Shown here one piece after another: positions 34,800-42,731 of a DNA stretch of 64,000 bases; position 1 is the stretch's first letter; every line of letters begins with the position of its first letter. The stretch lies in the NCBI RefSeq assembly GCF_025961205.1, contig NZ_JAOQNH010000002.1:1110208-1174207 (forward strand), in the 5' to 3' direction. Both the position numbers and the translations under genes were made by a program. Below the pieces are notes generated by a model. It saw only the letters and a program-made list of their open reading frames with translations. It searched no databases and was not told the origin of the DNA. The DNA is from Azospirillum fermentarium. GTDB lineage: Bacteria > Pseudomonadota > Alphaproteobacteria > Azospirillales > Azospirillaceae.

Positions 34800-35282
34800 T
34801 TATGGCGTCATGATCGGCAGCACGGCGGCACCCAGGACGCGGGCGAGGTCGGCGGGCTTCAGCGCGATCTGCAGGCCCCGGCGCCCACCGTTGACCACCA
34901 TCTCGTCCAACGCCGCGGCGCTTTCGTCGATGAAGGTGGGCAGGCGGCGTTTCTGGCCCAGCGGGCTGATGCCGCCCACCAGATAGCCCGACGAGCGTTC
35001 CGCCGCCGCCGGGTCGGCCAGATCGGCTTTTTTCCCCTTGGCCGCCGCGGCCAGCGCCTTCAGGTCCAGGCGGGCGGCCACGGGGATGACGGCGCACACC
35101 AGCGCCTTGCCGTCCACCTGCGCCACCAGCGTCTTGTAGACCATGGCCGGGTCCAGCCCCAGCGCGTCCGCCGCCGCCAGCCCGATGGCGTCGGCGTTGG
35201 GGTCGTAGTCGTATTCAAGCAGACGGAACGCAATCCCCGCCGCCTTGGCCGCGCTGACCGCCGGTGTCCCCTTCGCCGCCAT
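34800..35282 (-). CDS. ybaK: Cys-tRNA(Pro)/Cys-tRNA(Cys) deacylase, YbaK/EbsC family
   Basis: Free-standing editing enzyme of 160 aa that hydrolyses Cys-tRNA mischarged on tRNA-Pro. Family features are the lysine in MVYKTLV (K50), the GGISPLG turn near 103-109 and the overall INS-like fold. It matters here because the ProRS encoded in this window is the short form without the editing insertion, so proofreading must come in trans. Its first 68 bases overlap the end of the upstream PAP2 gene in another frame; the two may be translationally linked. Confidence 0.9.
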   Translation of the reverse strand: MAAKGTPAVSAAKAAGIAFRLLEYDYDPNADAIGLAAADALGLDPAMVYKTLVAQVDGKALVCAVIPVAARLDLKALAAAAKGKKADLADPAAAERSSGYLVGGISPLGQKRRLPTFIDESAAALDEMVVNGGRRGLQIALKPADLARVLGAAVLPIMTP

Positions 35283-35997
35283 TCCCCGTTCCTTCCTTCT
35301 CCACCACCCCGCGGCGCTGCAGCCACAGGGCCGCCAGCCAGCAGATGGCCGACCATGCCGCCCCCACGCACCAGCCGGCCAGCACGTCGGTCGGCCAGTG
35401 CACCCCCAGATAGACCCGGCTGCACCCCACCAGGACGGTCAGCAGCACCGCCGACAGCAGGATGTACGCCTTGACCCGCCGCCGCGGCTGCACCCGCGCC
35501 ATCAGCGCGCCCAGCGTCAGAAAGGCCACCGCCGACAGCATGGCGTGCCCGCTGGGGAAGCTGGCGGTATAGACCACATCGCCGTGGGGCACCAGATCCG
35601 GACGGGGGCGGCCGAAGCCCATCTTCAGCAGCGTGGACAGGATCATGCCGCCGCCCACCGACACCAGCACCATCACCGCCGCGGCCCGCTTGGCCGTCAG
35701 CGCCAGATACCCCACCGCCGCCAGCACCAGCAGCGTCAGGTTGACCGTGCTGCCGAGCGCCGTGATATCGCGGGCGGCGTTCTCCAGCCACCCCGGCCCG
35801 ATGGGATCGGACACGTCGGCGGGGTTGCGCAGCAGCAACAGCAGGGAACGGTCGAAGGCGGTGATCTCCCCCTCCAGCACCGCCCCCGCCAGTTCGACGA
35901 AGCCCAGCAGCAACGCCGCCACCACCAGAACCGTCAGCAGAACCGGAAGTTCATGGCGGCCGATGCGCGCCAGCAGAGCTTCGATCGTGCTCCTCAT
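35215..35997 (-). CDS. PAP2-family membrane phosphatase
   Basis: Membrane phosphatase of 260 aa acting on lipid phosphates (undecaprenyl-PP, phosphatidic acid or similar). The three-part signature is complete: K125 with R132-P133 (KMGFGRPRP), PSGH at 148-151 and SRVYLGVHWPTD with R194, H200 and D204. Five to six hydrophobic helices frame it. The C-terminal 30 residues are Gly/Glu-rich and lie over the start of ybaK; the overlap of 68 bases is unusual, and a shorter protein cannot be excluded, since no catalytic residue is in that tail. Confidence 0.9.
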   Translation of the reverse strand: MRSTIEALLARIGRHELPVLLTVLVVAALLLGFVELAGAVLEGEITAFDRSLLLLLRNPADVSDPIGPGWLENAARDITALGSTVNLTLLVLAAVGYLALTAKRAAAVMVLVSVGGGMILSTLLKMGFGRPRPDLVPHGDVVYTASFPSGHAMLSAVAFLTLGALMARVQPRRRVKAYILLSAVLLTVLVGCSRVYLGVHWPTDVLAGWCVGAAWSAICWLAALWLQRRGVVEKEGTGNGGEGDTGGQRGQGGGDCVPSA

Positions 35998-36009
35998 CCA
36001 CTCGCTCCG

Positions 36010-37407
36010 TCAGGGTTTCAGAGCCGCGAACCGCTCCAGCATGGCTATATGGGCACGGATGCCGTTCTTGTAGCAGCGCAGCTCGAACTTTTCGTTGGGA
36101 GAGTGGATGCGGTCGTCCTCCAGCCCGAATCCCACAAAGATGGAATCGATGCCCAGCTCATCCAGCACATAGCCGCCGACCGGGATCGACCCGCCGCTGC
36201 CGACCATGGCCGGGCGGTTGTCGAACACGTCGCCCAGCGCGTCCAGCGTCGCCCGCAGATAGGGGGAATCGGTGGGCACGCAGAACCCCGGCGACTTGCC
36301 GAAGGTCTTGTACTCGATCTGCGCGTCGGGGGGCAGACGGGCGGCGAAGAACGCCTTGATCCCCGTCAGCACGGCCTCGGGATCCTGCCCCGGCACCAGA
36401 CGGCAGGAGAATTTCGCCGTGGCCTTGGACGCGATGACGGTCTTGGCCCCCTCGCCGGTGTAGCCGCCGATGATGCCGTTGATATCGCAGGTGGGGCGCG
36501 ACCACAGCCGCTCGGCCAGCGTCCGCCCGGCCTCCCCCGCCGGGGTCTTCAGGCCGACGCCGGCCAGGAACGCCGCCTCGTCATAGCCCAGACCGTTCCA
36601 GATGGCCTTTTCCTCGTTCGACGCCTCGGCAACACCATCGTAGAAGCCGGGGAACTGCACGCGGCCCTGATCGTCGTGGATCTGGCCCAGGATGCGGGTC
36701 AGCGCGTTGATGGGGTTCAGCACAGCCCCCCCGAACATGCCGGAATGCAGGTCGTGGCTGGGGCCGGTCAGCGTGGCTTCCACATACAGCAGGCCGCGCA
36801 GGCGGGTGGTGATGGCCGGGGTGTCGATGGTCCAGGCGTTGGTGTCGGTGATGACGCAGACGTCCGCCGCCAGTTCGGCGCGGTTGTCGCGCAGGAAGGC
36901 TTTCAGGGACGGGCTGCCGGATTCCTCCTCGCCCTCCAGCAGCACGGTGATGCGGATGGGCAGCGACCCGTGGACGGATTTCCACAGCCGGAACGCCTCG
37001 AGGAAGGTCATCACCTGTCCCTTGTCGTCCACCGCCCCGCGGGCGACCAGACGGGGGCCGTGCTGCGCCTCCACGATCACCGGGTCGAACGGCGGGCTGT
37101 TCCACAACTCCAGCGGTTCGGGCGGCTGCACGTCGTAGTGGCCGTAATAGAGGATGTGCGGCGCATCCGCCGGGCCGGGGTAATGGGCCACCACCGCGGG
37201 CAGCCACCCGGTCTCGCGCACGCCGGCCTGGAACCCCAGCGCCTCCAGCTCCCGGGTCAGCCACGCGGCGGCGCGGCGCACCTCGCCCTCGTGGTCGGGC
37301 TTGGAGCTGACGCTGGGGATGCGCAGCAGGTCGATGAGACGGGCAACGGACTGGTCGAAGGCGCGGTCGGCTTCGGCCAGGACCGGCGCGATGGTCGGGG
37401 TGGTCAT
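36010..37407 (-). CDS. M20-family metallopeptidase (dipeptidase)
   Basis: Zinc-dependent peptidase of 465 aa, similar to the ArgE/DapE/CNDP-type dipeptidases. Metal ligands are visible as the His in GHYDVQPP, the Asp in GAVDDKGQ (bridging), Glu-Glu in EGEEESGSPS (general base), the Asp in ITDTNAW and the late His in RIHSPNEKF. A lid/dimerisation domain interrupts the catalytic domain, as usual. Likely substrates are dipeptides or acylated amino acids. ATG 37407 is used because conserved sequence starts there; the frame stays open upstream over the next gene. Confidence 0.92.
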   Translation of the reverse strand: MTTPTIAPVLAEADRAFDQSVARLIDLLRIPSVSSKPDHEGEVRRAAAWLTRELEALGFQAGVRETGWLPAVVAHYPGPADAPHILYYGHYDVQPPEPLELWNSPPFDPVIVEAQHGPRLVARGAVDDKGQVMTFLEAFRLWKSVHGSLPIRITVLLEGEEESGSPSLKAFLRDNRAELAADVCVITDTNAWTIDTPAITTRLRGLLYVEATLTGPSHDLHSGMFGGAVLNPINALTRILGQIHDDQGRVQFPGFYDGVAEASNEEKAIWNGLGYDEAAFLAGVGLKTPAGEAGRTLAERLWSRPTCDINGIIGGYTGEGAKTVIASKATAKFSCRLVPGQDPEAVLTGIKAFFAARLPPDAQIEYKTFGKSPGFCVPTDSPYLRATLDALGDVFDNRPAMVGSGGSIPVGGYVLDELGIDSIFVGFGLEDDRIHSPNEKFELRCYKNGIRAHIAMLERFAALKP

Positions 37408-37561
37408 GATCTCGTCTATCCCTGTCCCGCGGGTGTGCGGGGTGCGTTGATTTTGCGGGAAAGGATGGGTGGCGGGTTTCGGGCTGTCAAACCCATTTGC
37501 CGGCTGGCTGCCGGGCGCTAGGATGGACGCTCGGCCCCTTTTCCCAGCCCCGGATCGCCCT

Positions 37562-37855
37562 ATGCCCCTGTTCCAGTTTCCCGACGACGCCGACTGGGAT
37601 TTCGAGGCGGACCGCCTGGTCTTCACCGTGCAGGTGGGGGAGTATGTGGGCCAGGTGTTCGTGGAGCGCCGCGCCTTCACCTCGCTGATGGAGCGGCGTC
37701 CGACGCCGGAGGAGGCCAGCGCCTTCTTCCACGACAACCGCCCGGCGTTCGAGCGGGCGGTGGAGCTGCGCATCCTGGACCGCCGCCTGGATCCCGACGC
37801 CAACATCCACCTGACCGCCCGCGACGTGCGGCAGGCGGGTCCGGGGAAGCGATAG
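37562..37855 (+). CDS. Small conserved hypothetical protein, 97 aa
   Basis: Short acidic protein with PDDADWDFEADRLVFTVQVG at its N-terminus and an all-alpha tail with ASAFFHDNRPAFERAVELRI, ending in HLTARDV. The pattern of a compact beta hairpin followed by a helix and a short strand resembles the DUF1488-type proteins of proteobacteria (80-95 aa), but I hold that match loosely. ATG 37562 is chosen; the frame is open to 37469. It is divergent from the M20 gene and converges on the RTX gene. No function is known. Confidence 0.6.
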   Translation: MPLFQFPDDADWDFEADRLVFTVQVGEYVGQVFVERRAFTSLMERRPTPEEASAFFHDNRPAFERAVELRILDRRLDPDANIHLTARDVRQAGPGKR

Positions 37856-37925
37856 GGACGCGGGGATCCGTATCCCCGAGGCGGGGATGATACGGCATCA
37901 CCGGCACGCACCAGCCGCCGGGAGC

Positions 37926-37959
37926 GGCCCCCGCCCATGCCACAGCATGGCCGGGGGCC
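37926..37959. terminator. Strong hairpin behind the RTX gene
   Basis: Arms GGCCCCCGCCCATGC and GCATGGCCGGGGGCC pair over 15 bases with one mismatch around a CACA loop. It lies 8 bases beyond the stop of the RTX gene and after the small + strand gene, so it can serve both. No U tract is visible. Confidence 0.6.
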
Positions 37960-37966
37960 CTTCCCG

Positions 37967-40900
37967 TCAGACCGTGACGAACCAGCCAGACGACACGGCG
38001 GACGCCTGAACCCCAAAGAGGGTCAGCGTCCCCGAGGTGGCGAAAGAAACCACCGCATCGCCGTGCGCGTTGCTGCCGACCGTATAGACCTCCCCGACGG
38101 CAAGGCCGATCCGATCGCCCTGAACGGCCGAGAAATCGCGGATCAGGTCGTCGCCATCCCCCGTCTTCCACACGAACAGGTCGGCCCCGGCACCACCCAC
38201 CAGATAGTCGGCGCCCGAACCGCCGGTCAGCATGTCATTGCCGTTGCCGCCGGTCAGCGTATCGTTGCCCGCGCCACCGGTCAGCCAGTCGTCGCCGTCA
38301 TCCCCACGCAGGCTGTCGTCCCCCAAGCCCCCGGTCAGCCAGTCGTCCCCCGCCCCGCCGAGCAGGTCCACGCGGCCCGACGCGCCGGCGGCGCTGAGCG
38401 TATCGTTGCCGGCCCCGCCATAGGCATGTTCGATGCCCATCGAGACATCCAGCAGCGCTCCCCCGGCAAAACGGACAAAAACCGTGTCGTCGCCGTCGCC
38501 GCCGTCCAGCACCGCGGTTGCGGTATCGACATAGAGCTGGTCGTCGCCGGCCTCGCCGAACAGGCTGTTGTCGCCGGCACCGCCCACCAAGGTGTCGTTG
38601 CCGCCGCCGCCATACAGCGTATCATTGCCCGCGTCACCGCGCAGAACATCGCCGTAAGCGCTTCCGAGGAAATAATCGTCCCCGGCGTTGCCGTTGACCT
38701 CCACCCCAGCGGTGGATGCCGACGCGGAGAAGCTGTCGTTCCCGGTCCCGCTGAACACGCGCTCGATGCCGCTGGCCGCAAGGTCCAGGGTCAGATCCCC
38801 GGTCCCCTGCATGTAAAGAGTGTCAAAGCCGGCCCCGCCATTCACCGACGCATCGCCCGCACCGATGTAAAGCAGGTCGTCGCCATCACCCCCATACAGC
38901 GTGTCACGGCCGCTCCCGCCGGTCAGGGTGTCGTTGAAGGCCCCGCCGACGATCAGGTCATCACCCTCGCGGCCATTGATGTACAGCCCGGCCAGGGCGC
39001 CCGTCCCGATCAGGGTATCGTTTCCGGTGCCGCCATAGGCCTGCTCGATGCCGCACGCCACCAGATCGAGAAACGCCGGCGCCGCCCCCTGAATGACGGC
39101 GGTGTCAAAGCCGCTGCCCCCCTGAACCGGCGCGTCGGCGGCATCGATGTAGAAACGGTCGTCACCATCACCGCCGATCAATGTGTCAGCCCCGGCTCCG
39201 CCGGTCAGCGTATCATTGCCCGCCCCACCGACAATCAGGTTGTCCAGATCGTTCCCGGTTCCCTTGAACGCACCGCTTCCGGCGAAGATCAGATGTTCCA
39301 GATTGGCGCCAAGGGTATAGACGCCGAGCGTGGTGCGAATGGCGTCGATGCCTTCGCCAGCGACTTCACGGACGGTATCGCCCGCGCTGTTGACCAGATA
39401 GACGTCATCCCCGGCCCCGCCATAGAGGACGTTTGTCCCGGCTCCACCGTCCAGGGTGTCGTTGCCGTTTCCACCATACAAGCGGTCATTGCCGCCGCCC
39501 CCGAACAGGGCGTCGCCACCGTCGAGGCCGTTGAGCGTGTCGTCACCCGCCCCGCCGTACAAGGTATCGCCCGAGGCGCCGCCGGTCAGGCTGTCGTTGC
39601 CGTCCAACCCGTCGATGCGGTGCGGAAGATCGGTCACCGCCGTCAGCGTGTCGTTGCCCGACGAACCTTCCATGGGAATGCAAGGCTGCACCGGAGCGTC
39701 GGTCCCGATGAACTCCCGCACCTGGATACCATAGCCGGAGGCGTCCGGCCCGATCCAGGTGGCGACGAAGCCACCGCCCGGACGGGCGGCAAGCGCCGGC
39801 TGCATCTGGTTGCCGCTCAGCGTCTCCGCCAGCACGAACTCGCCGCCGGTCTTGTTCCCGCCGCCGTCGTAGCGCTGGGCGTAGGCGCCGTAGCCGCTGC
39901 CGTCCTGCGCTTCCGACGTCCAGGCCACAACAAAGCCGCCGTCGGCCAGCGCCGTCACGCTGGGCTGGTACTGGTGACCGACGGCATAGCCGTTGACCTG
40001 CGTCTCCCCGCTCAGCGCCTGCCCGCCGGCATTGAACCGGCGCAGGAAGATGCCGTCACCGCTGCCGTCCCGACCGCCGGTCGCCGCATAGACCACCACG
40101 AACCCGCCGTCGGCCAGCCCGGCCACGGCGTTCGACGACTGGAAGGAATTCGAGCCCGAGGCCGAGGTGATCCGGGTCGGCCCGCTCACCACCGCGTTCG
40201 CCGCGGAATAGACCTGGGTGTAGATGTTCCAATCCGTTTGCTGGGCGGACGTCTGCGTCCAGGTCACCGCATAGCCGCCGTTGGCCAGGGCGCTGACATG
40301 GGGGGCATCCAGATGATAGGGGATGTCCCCATGCTGGATGGTGAACGGCCCCGTGAGCGCCACCCCCTGGGCGTCGAAGCGCTGGCCGGTGAGGTTGATC
40401 GAACTGCCCTGCGGCGTTGACCACACCGCCATCACGCTGCCGTCGGCCAGCGTCGTCGCCTGGGGAAACCGGGCGTCGGAGCCGGTCGCCAGGGTCATCT
40501 GCCCGCCGACCGCATTGCCGGCGGCATCATAACGTTGGGCGTAAATGCCAGTCGCACCCGGATTGCCGGTGCCGCCGCCAACCGACGGCAGGCTGACGTC
40601 CTGCCCCCAGAAGACCATGAAACCGCCGTCGCCCAGCGCCGTCACCGACGGGTTGTCCTGGTTGTTGCCGGTCACCGCATTGACCCGGAACTCGTCCCCC
40701 ACCGGCTGGCCGGCGGCGTCGAGACGCCGGGCATAGATCCCGTAGCCCGAACCGTCCTGCCCGTTCGATGCCCAGACCACCACCTGCGCCCCGTTCTCCA
40801 GAACCGCCACAGACGGCTGAATCTGATCGTTGGACGTGGTGGTGTTGACGGAAATCTCCGCCGAAGGCACCAGGGAAGACGTGGGTGACAGGGTTGTCAC

Positions 40901-42424
40901 CGTACCGATGTCCCAATCGGACCAGTGGGCGCCGTCCGAAACGCGGATACGGATCGCATCCGCACTGGCGGCACTGCCGCCGACAAAGTGCAGGCTGCCA
41001 AGCTGATCGGCGGTGACGGAAATGGTCTGCCCAGCCGCCTGAACCACACCGTTCAACGTAAAATAGCCACTGTCCGACGCCGCGTTGACGTCAACGAATT
41101 CATAGGCGGTGATCCGCTGAAGCCCGGACGTTGCCAGGGCGTCGCCCTGCGTGTGCCCGGTTTGCAGCAAACTGGCGGCCCGCTTCACTTCGTTGCGGGA
41201 CGAGAACAGATCCTGGGCCGCGAAAACCGGTGCTTCGGAACTGGCAGGAAACTCCCGCACCTGGATACCATAGCCGGAGGCGTCCGGCCCGATCCAGGTG
41301 GCGACGAAACCGCCATCCGGACGGGCGGCAAGCACCGGCTGCATCTGGTTGCCGCTCAGCGTCTCCGCCAGCACGAACTCGCCGCCGGTCTTGTTCCCGC
41401 CGCCGTCGTAGCGCTGGGCGTAGGCGCCGTAGCCGCTGCCGTCCTGCGCTTCCGACGTCCAGGCCACAACAAAGCCGCCGTCGGCCAGCGCCGTCACGCT
41501 GGGCTGGTACTGGTGACCGACGGCATAGCCGTTGACCTGCGTCTCCCCGCTCAGCGCCTGCCCGCCGGCATTGAACCGGCGCAGGAAGATGCCGTCACCG
41601 CTGCCGTCCCGACCGCCGGTCGCCGCATAGACCACCACGAACCCGCCGTCGGCCAGCCCGGCCACGGCGTTCGACGACTGGAAGGAATTCGAGCCCGAGG
41701 CCGAGGTGATCCGGGTCGGCCCGCTCACCACCGCGTTCGCCGCGGAATAGACCTGGGTGTAGATGTTCCAATCCGTTTGCTGGGCGGACGTCTGCGTCCA
41801 GGTCACCGCATAGCCGCCGTTGGCCAGGGCGCTGACATGGGGGGCATCCAGATGATAGGGGATGTCCCCATGCTGGATGGTGAACGGCCCCGTGAGCGCC
41901 ACCCCCTGGGCGTCGAAGCGCTGGCCGGTGAGGTTGATCGAACTGCCCTGCGGCGTTGACCACACCGCCATCACGCTGCCGTCGGCCAGCGTCGTCGCCT
42001 GGGGAAACCGGGCGTCGGAGCCGGTCGCCAGGGTCATCTGCCCGCCGACCGCATTGCCGGCGGCATCATAACGTTGGGCGTAAATGCCAGTCGCACCCGG
42101 ATTGGCGGTGCCGCCGCCAACCGACGGCAGGCTGACGTCCTGCCCCCAGAAGACCATGAAACCGCCGTCGCCCAGCGCCGTCACCGACGGGTTGTCCTGG
42201 TTGTTGCCGGTCACCGCATTGACCCGGAACTCCTCCCCCACCGGCTGGCCGGCGGCGTCGAGGCGCCGGGCATAGATCCCGTAGCCCGAACCGTCCTGCC
42301 CGTTCGATGCCCAGACCACCACCTGCGCCCCGTTCTCCAGAACCGCCACAGACGGCTGAATCTGGTCGTTGGACGTGGTGGTGTTGACGGAAATCTCCGC
42401 CGAAGCCAGCAATGACGTTGACAT
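37967..42424 (-). CDS. Giant RTX (haemolysin-type calcium-binding) protein with a duplicated repeat domain
   Basis: Predicted secreted protein of 1485 aa. Residues 7-392 and 520-905 are two almost identical domains, each built from about seven ~55-residue blocks of the type QPSVAVLENGAQVVVWAS / DGSGYGIYARR, which reads like a beta-propeller. A linker at 393-519 has a cadherin-like or RTX-adhesin module (DGAHWSDWDIGTV). From about 906 come roughly thirty GGxGxDxLx nonapeptides in several blocks, separated by GIEQAYGGTGND-type spacers, then a C-terminal type-I secretion tail (SGTLTLFGVQAS). The start is ATG 42424 with GGAG six bases upstream. No T1SS genes are in the window. An adhesin or biofilm-matrix role is inference; no protease or lipase motif is seen. 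Confidence 0.9.
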   Translation of the reverse strand: MSTSLLASAEISVNTTTSNDQIQPSVAVLENGAQVVVWASNGQDGSGYGIYARRLDAAGQPVGEEFRVNAVTGNNQDNPSVTALGDGGFMVFWGQDVSLPSVGGGTANPGATGIYAQRYDAAGNAVGGQMTLATGSDARFPQATTLADGSVMAVWSTPQGSSINLTGQRFDAQGVALTGPFTIQHGDIPYHLDAPHVSALANGGYAVTWTQTSAQQTDWNIYTQVYSAANAVVSGPTRITSASGSNSFQSSNAVAGLADGGFVVVYAATGGRDGSGDGIFLRRFNAGGQALSGETQVNGYAVGHQYQPSVTALADGGFVVAWTSEAQDGSGYGAYAQRYDGGGNKTGGEFVLAETLSGNQMQPVLAARPDGGFVATWIGPDASGYGIQVREFPASSEAPVFAAQDLFSSRNEVKRAASLLQTGHTQGDALATSGLQRITAYEFVDVNAASDSGYFTLNGVVQAAGQTISVTADQLGSLHFVGGSAASADAIRIRVSDGAHWSDWDIGTVTTLSPTSSLVPSAEISVNTTTSNDQIQPSVAVLENGAQVVVWASNGQDGSGYGIYARRLDAAGQPVGDEFRVNAVTGNNQDNPSVTALGDGGFMVFWGQDVSLPSVGGGTGNPGATGIYAQRYDAAGNAVGGQMTLATGSDARFPQATTLADGSVMAVWSTPQGSSINLTGQRFDAQGVALTGPFTIQHGDIPYHLDAPHVSALANGGYAVTWTQTSAQQTDWNIYTQVYSAANAVVSGPTRITSASGSNSFQSSNAVAGLADGGFVVVYAATGGRDGSGDGIFLRRFNAGGQALSGETQVNGYAVGHQYQPSVTALADGGFVVAWTSEAQDGSGYGAYAQRYDGGGNKTGGEFVLAETLSGNQMQPALAARPGGGFVATWIGPDASGYGIQVREFIGTDAPVQPCIPMEGSSGNDTLTAVTDLPHRIDGLDGNDSLTGGASGDTLYGGAGDDTLNGLDGGDALFGGGGNDRLYGGNGNDTLDGGAGTNVLYGGAGDDVYLVNSAGDTVREVAGEGIDAIRTTLGVYTLGANLEHLIFAGSGAFKGTGNDLDNLIVGGAGNDTLTGGAGADTLIGGDGDDRFYIDAADAPVQGGSGFDTAVIQGAAPAFLDLVACGIEQAYGGTGNDTLIGTGALAGLYINGREGDDLIVGGAFNDTLTGGSGRDTLYGGDGDDLLYIGAGDASVNGGAGFDTLYMQGTGDLTLDLAASGIERVFSGTGNDSFSASASTAGVEVNGNAGDDYFLGSAYGDVLRGDAGNDTLYGGGGNDTLVGGAGDNSLFGEAGDDQLYVDTATAVLDGGDGDDTVFVRFAGGALLDVSMGIEHAYGGAGNDTLSAAGASGRVDLLGGAGDDWLTGGLGDDSLRGDDGDDWLTGGAGNDTLTGGNGNDMLTGGSGADYLVGGAGADLFVWKTGDGDDLIRDFSAVQGDRIGLAVGEVYTVGSNAHGDAVVSFATSGTLTLFGVQASAVSSGWFVTV
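39710..40866 (-). repeat. Downstream copy of the 1.16-kb direct repeat in the RTX gene
   Basis: This segment matches 41249-42405 with only about eight to ten base differences, at a constant offset of 1539 bp (513 codons). It encodes residues 520-905 of the RTX protein, the second repeat domain. The unique linker lies between the copies. Such high DNA identity means a recent duplication or ongoing gene conversion. Confidence 0.95.
41249..42405 (-). repeat. Upstream copy of the 1.16-kb direct repeat in the RTX gene
   Basis: N-terminal copy, encoding residues 7-392. It begins six codons after the start and ends at the domain boundary before PASSEAP. Recombination between the copies would delete or add exactly 1539 bp in frame, giving a one-domain or three-domain protein. 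Confidence 0.95.
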
Positions 42425-42731
42425 CAAATTCTCCAAAAACGATAAGAACACTCATAATATCTATTATAAGTTTTATTATTATGCAAATTTTGATTGTGCA
42501 TGCGGTGGTTTGTCGCATTCCGGTGAAGGCTCCAGCCGCATTGGTATCGGACACGAACACCCAGATTATTCAATAAAATACAGGCCCCACACGTTGGCCG
42601 TCATGCAAACGCATTGGGCCGTCATGCAAACAATTGCATTTTCTCATTGAAAAACCGCGTCACACGATAGCAACGAACAATACTTGTAAATTTTTATTCC
42701 ACTCGAAAAGAAGCGGCCGGGGGCCTCAGGC
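42425..42731. promoter_or_regulatory. AT-rich upstream region of the RTX gene
   Basis: This is the most AT-rich stretch of the window, especially 42440-42490 and 42630-42720, and holds no gene. It carries the direct repeat described at 42596-42631 and presumably the RTX promoter. Low GC of this kind often marks nucleoid-protein silencing or horizontal origin, which is inference. Confidence 0.6.
42596..42631. promoter_or_regulatory. 15-bp direct repeat with 21-bp period, candidate operator
   Basis: GGCCGTCATGCAAAC occurs at 42596-42610 and exactly again at 42617-42631, two helical turns apart. The second copy also starts an inverted repeat ATGCAA-ACAA-TTGCAT (42624-42639). Direct repeats about 21 bp apart are the binding arrangement known for AraC-type regulators, and an AraC-type gene lies next door. 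It is 170-210 bp upstream of the RTX start. Confidence 0.6.

Noticed and set aside
37967..39660. Possible protease or lipase activity of the RTX protein
   Set aside because: No HExxH zinc motif or GxSxG motif precedes the nonapeptide region.
39710..42405. Tandem repeats read as CRISPR or as two separate genes
   Set aside because: The repeats are 1157 bp long, coding and in one continuous frame, so they are an internal gene duplication.
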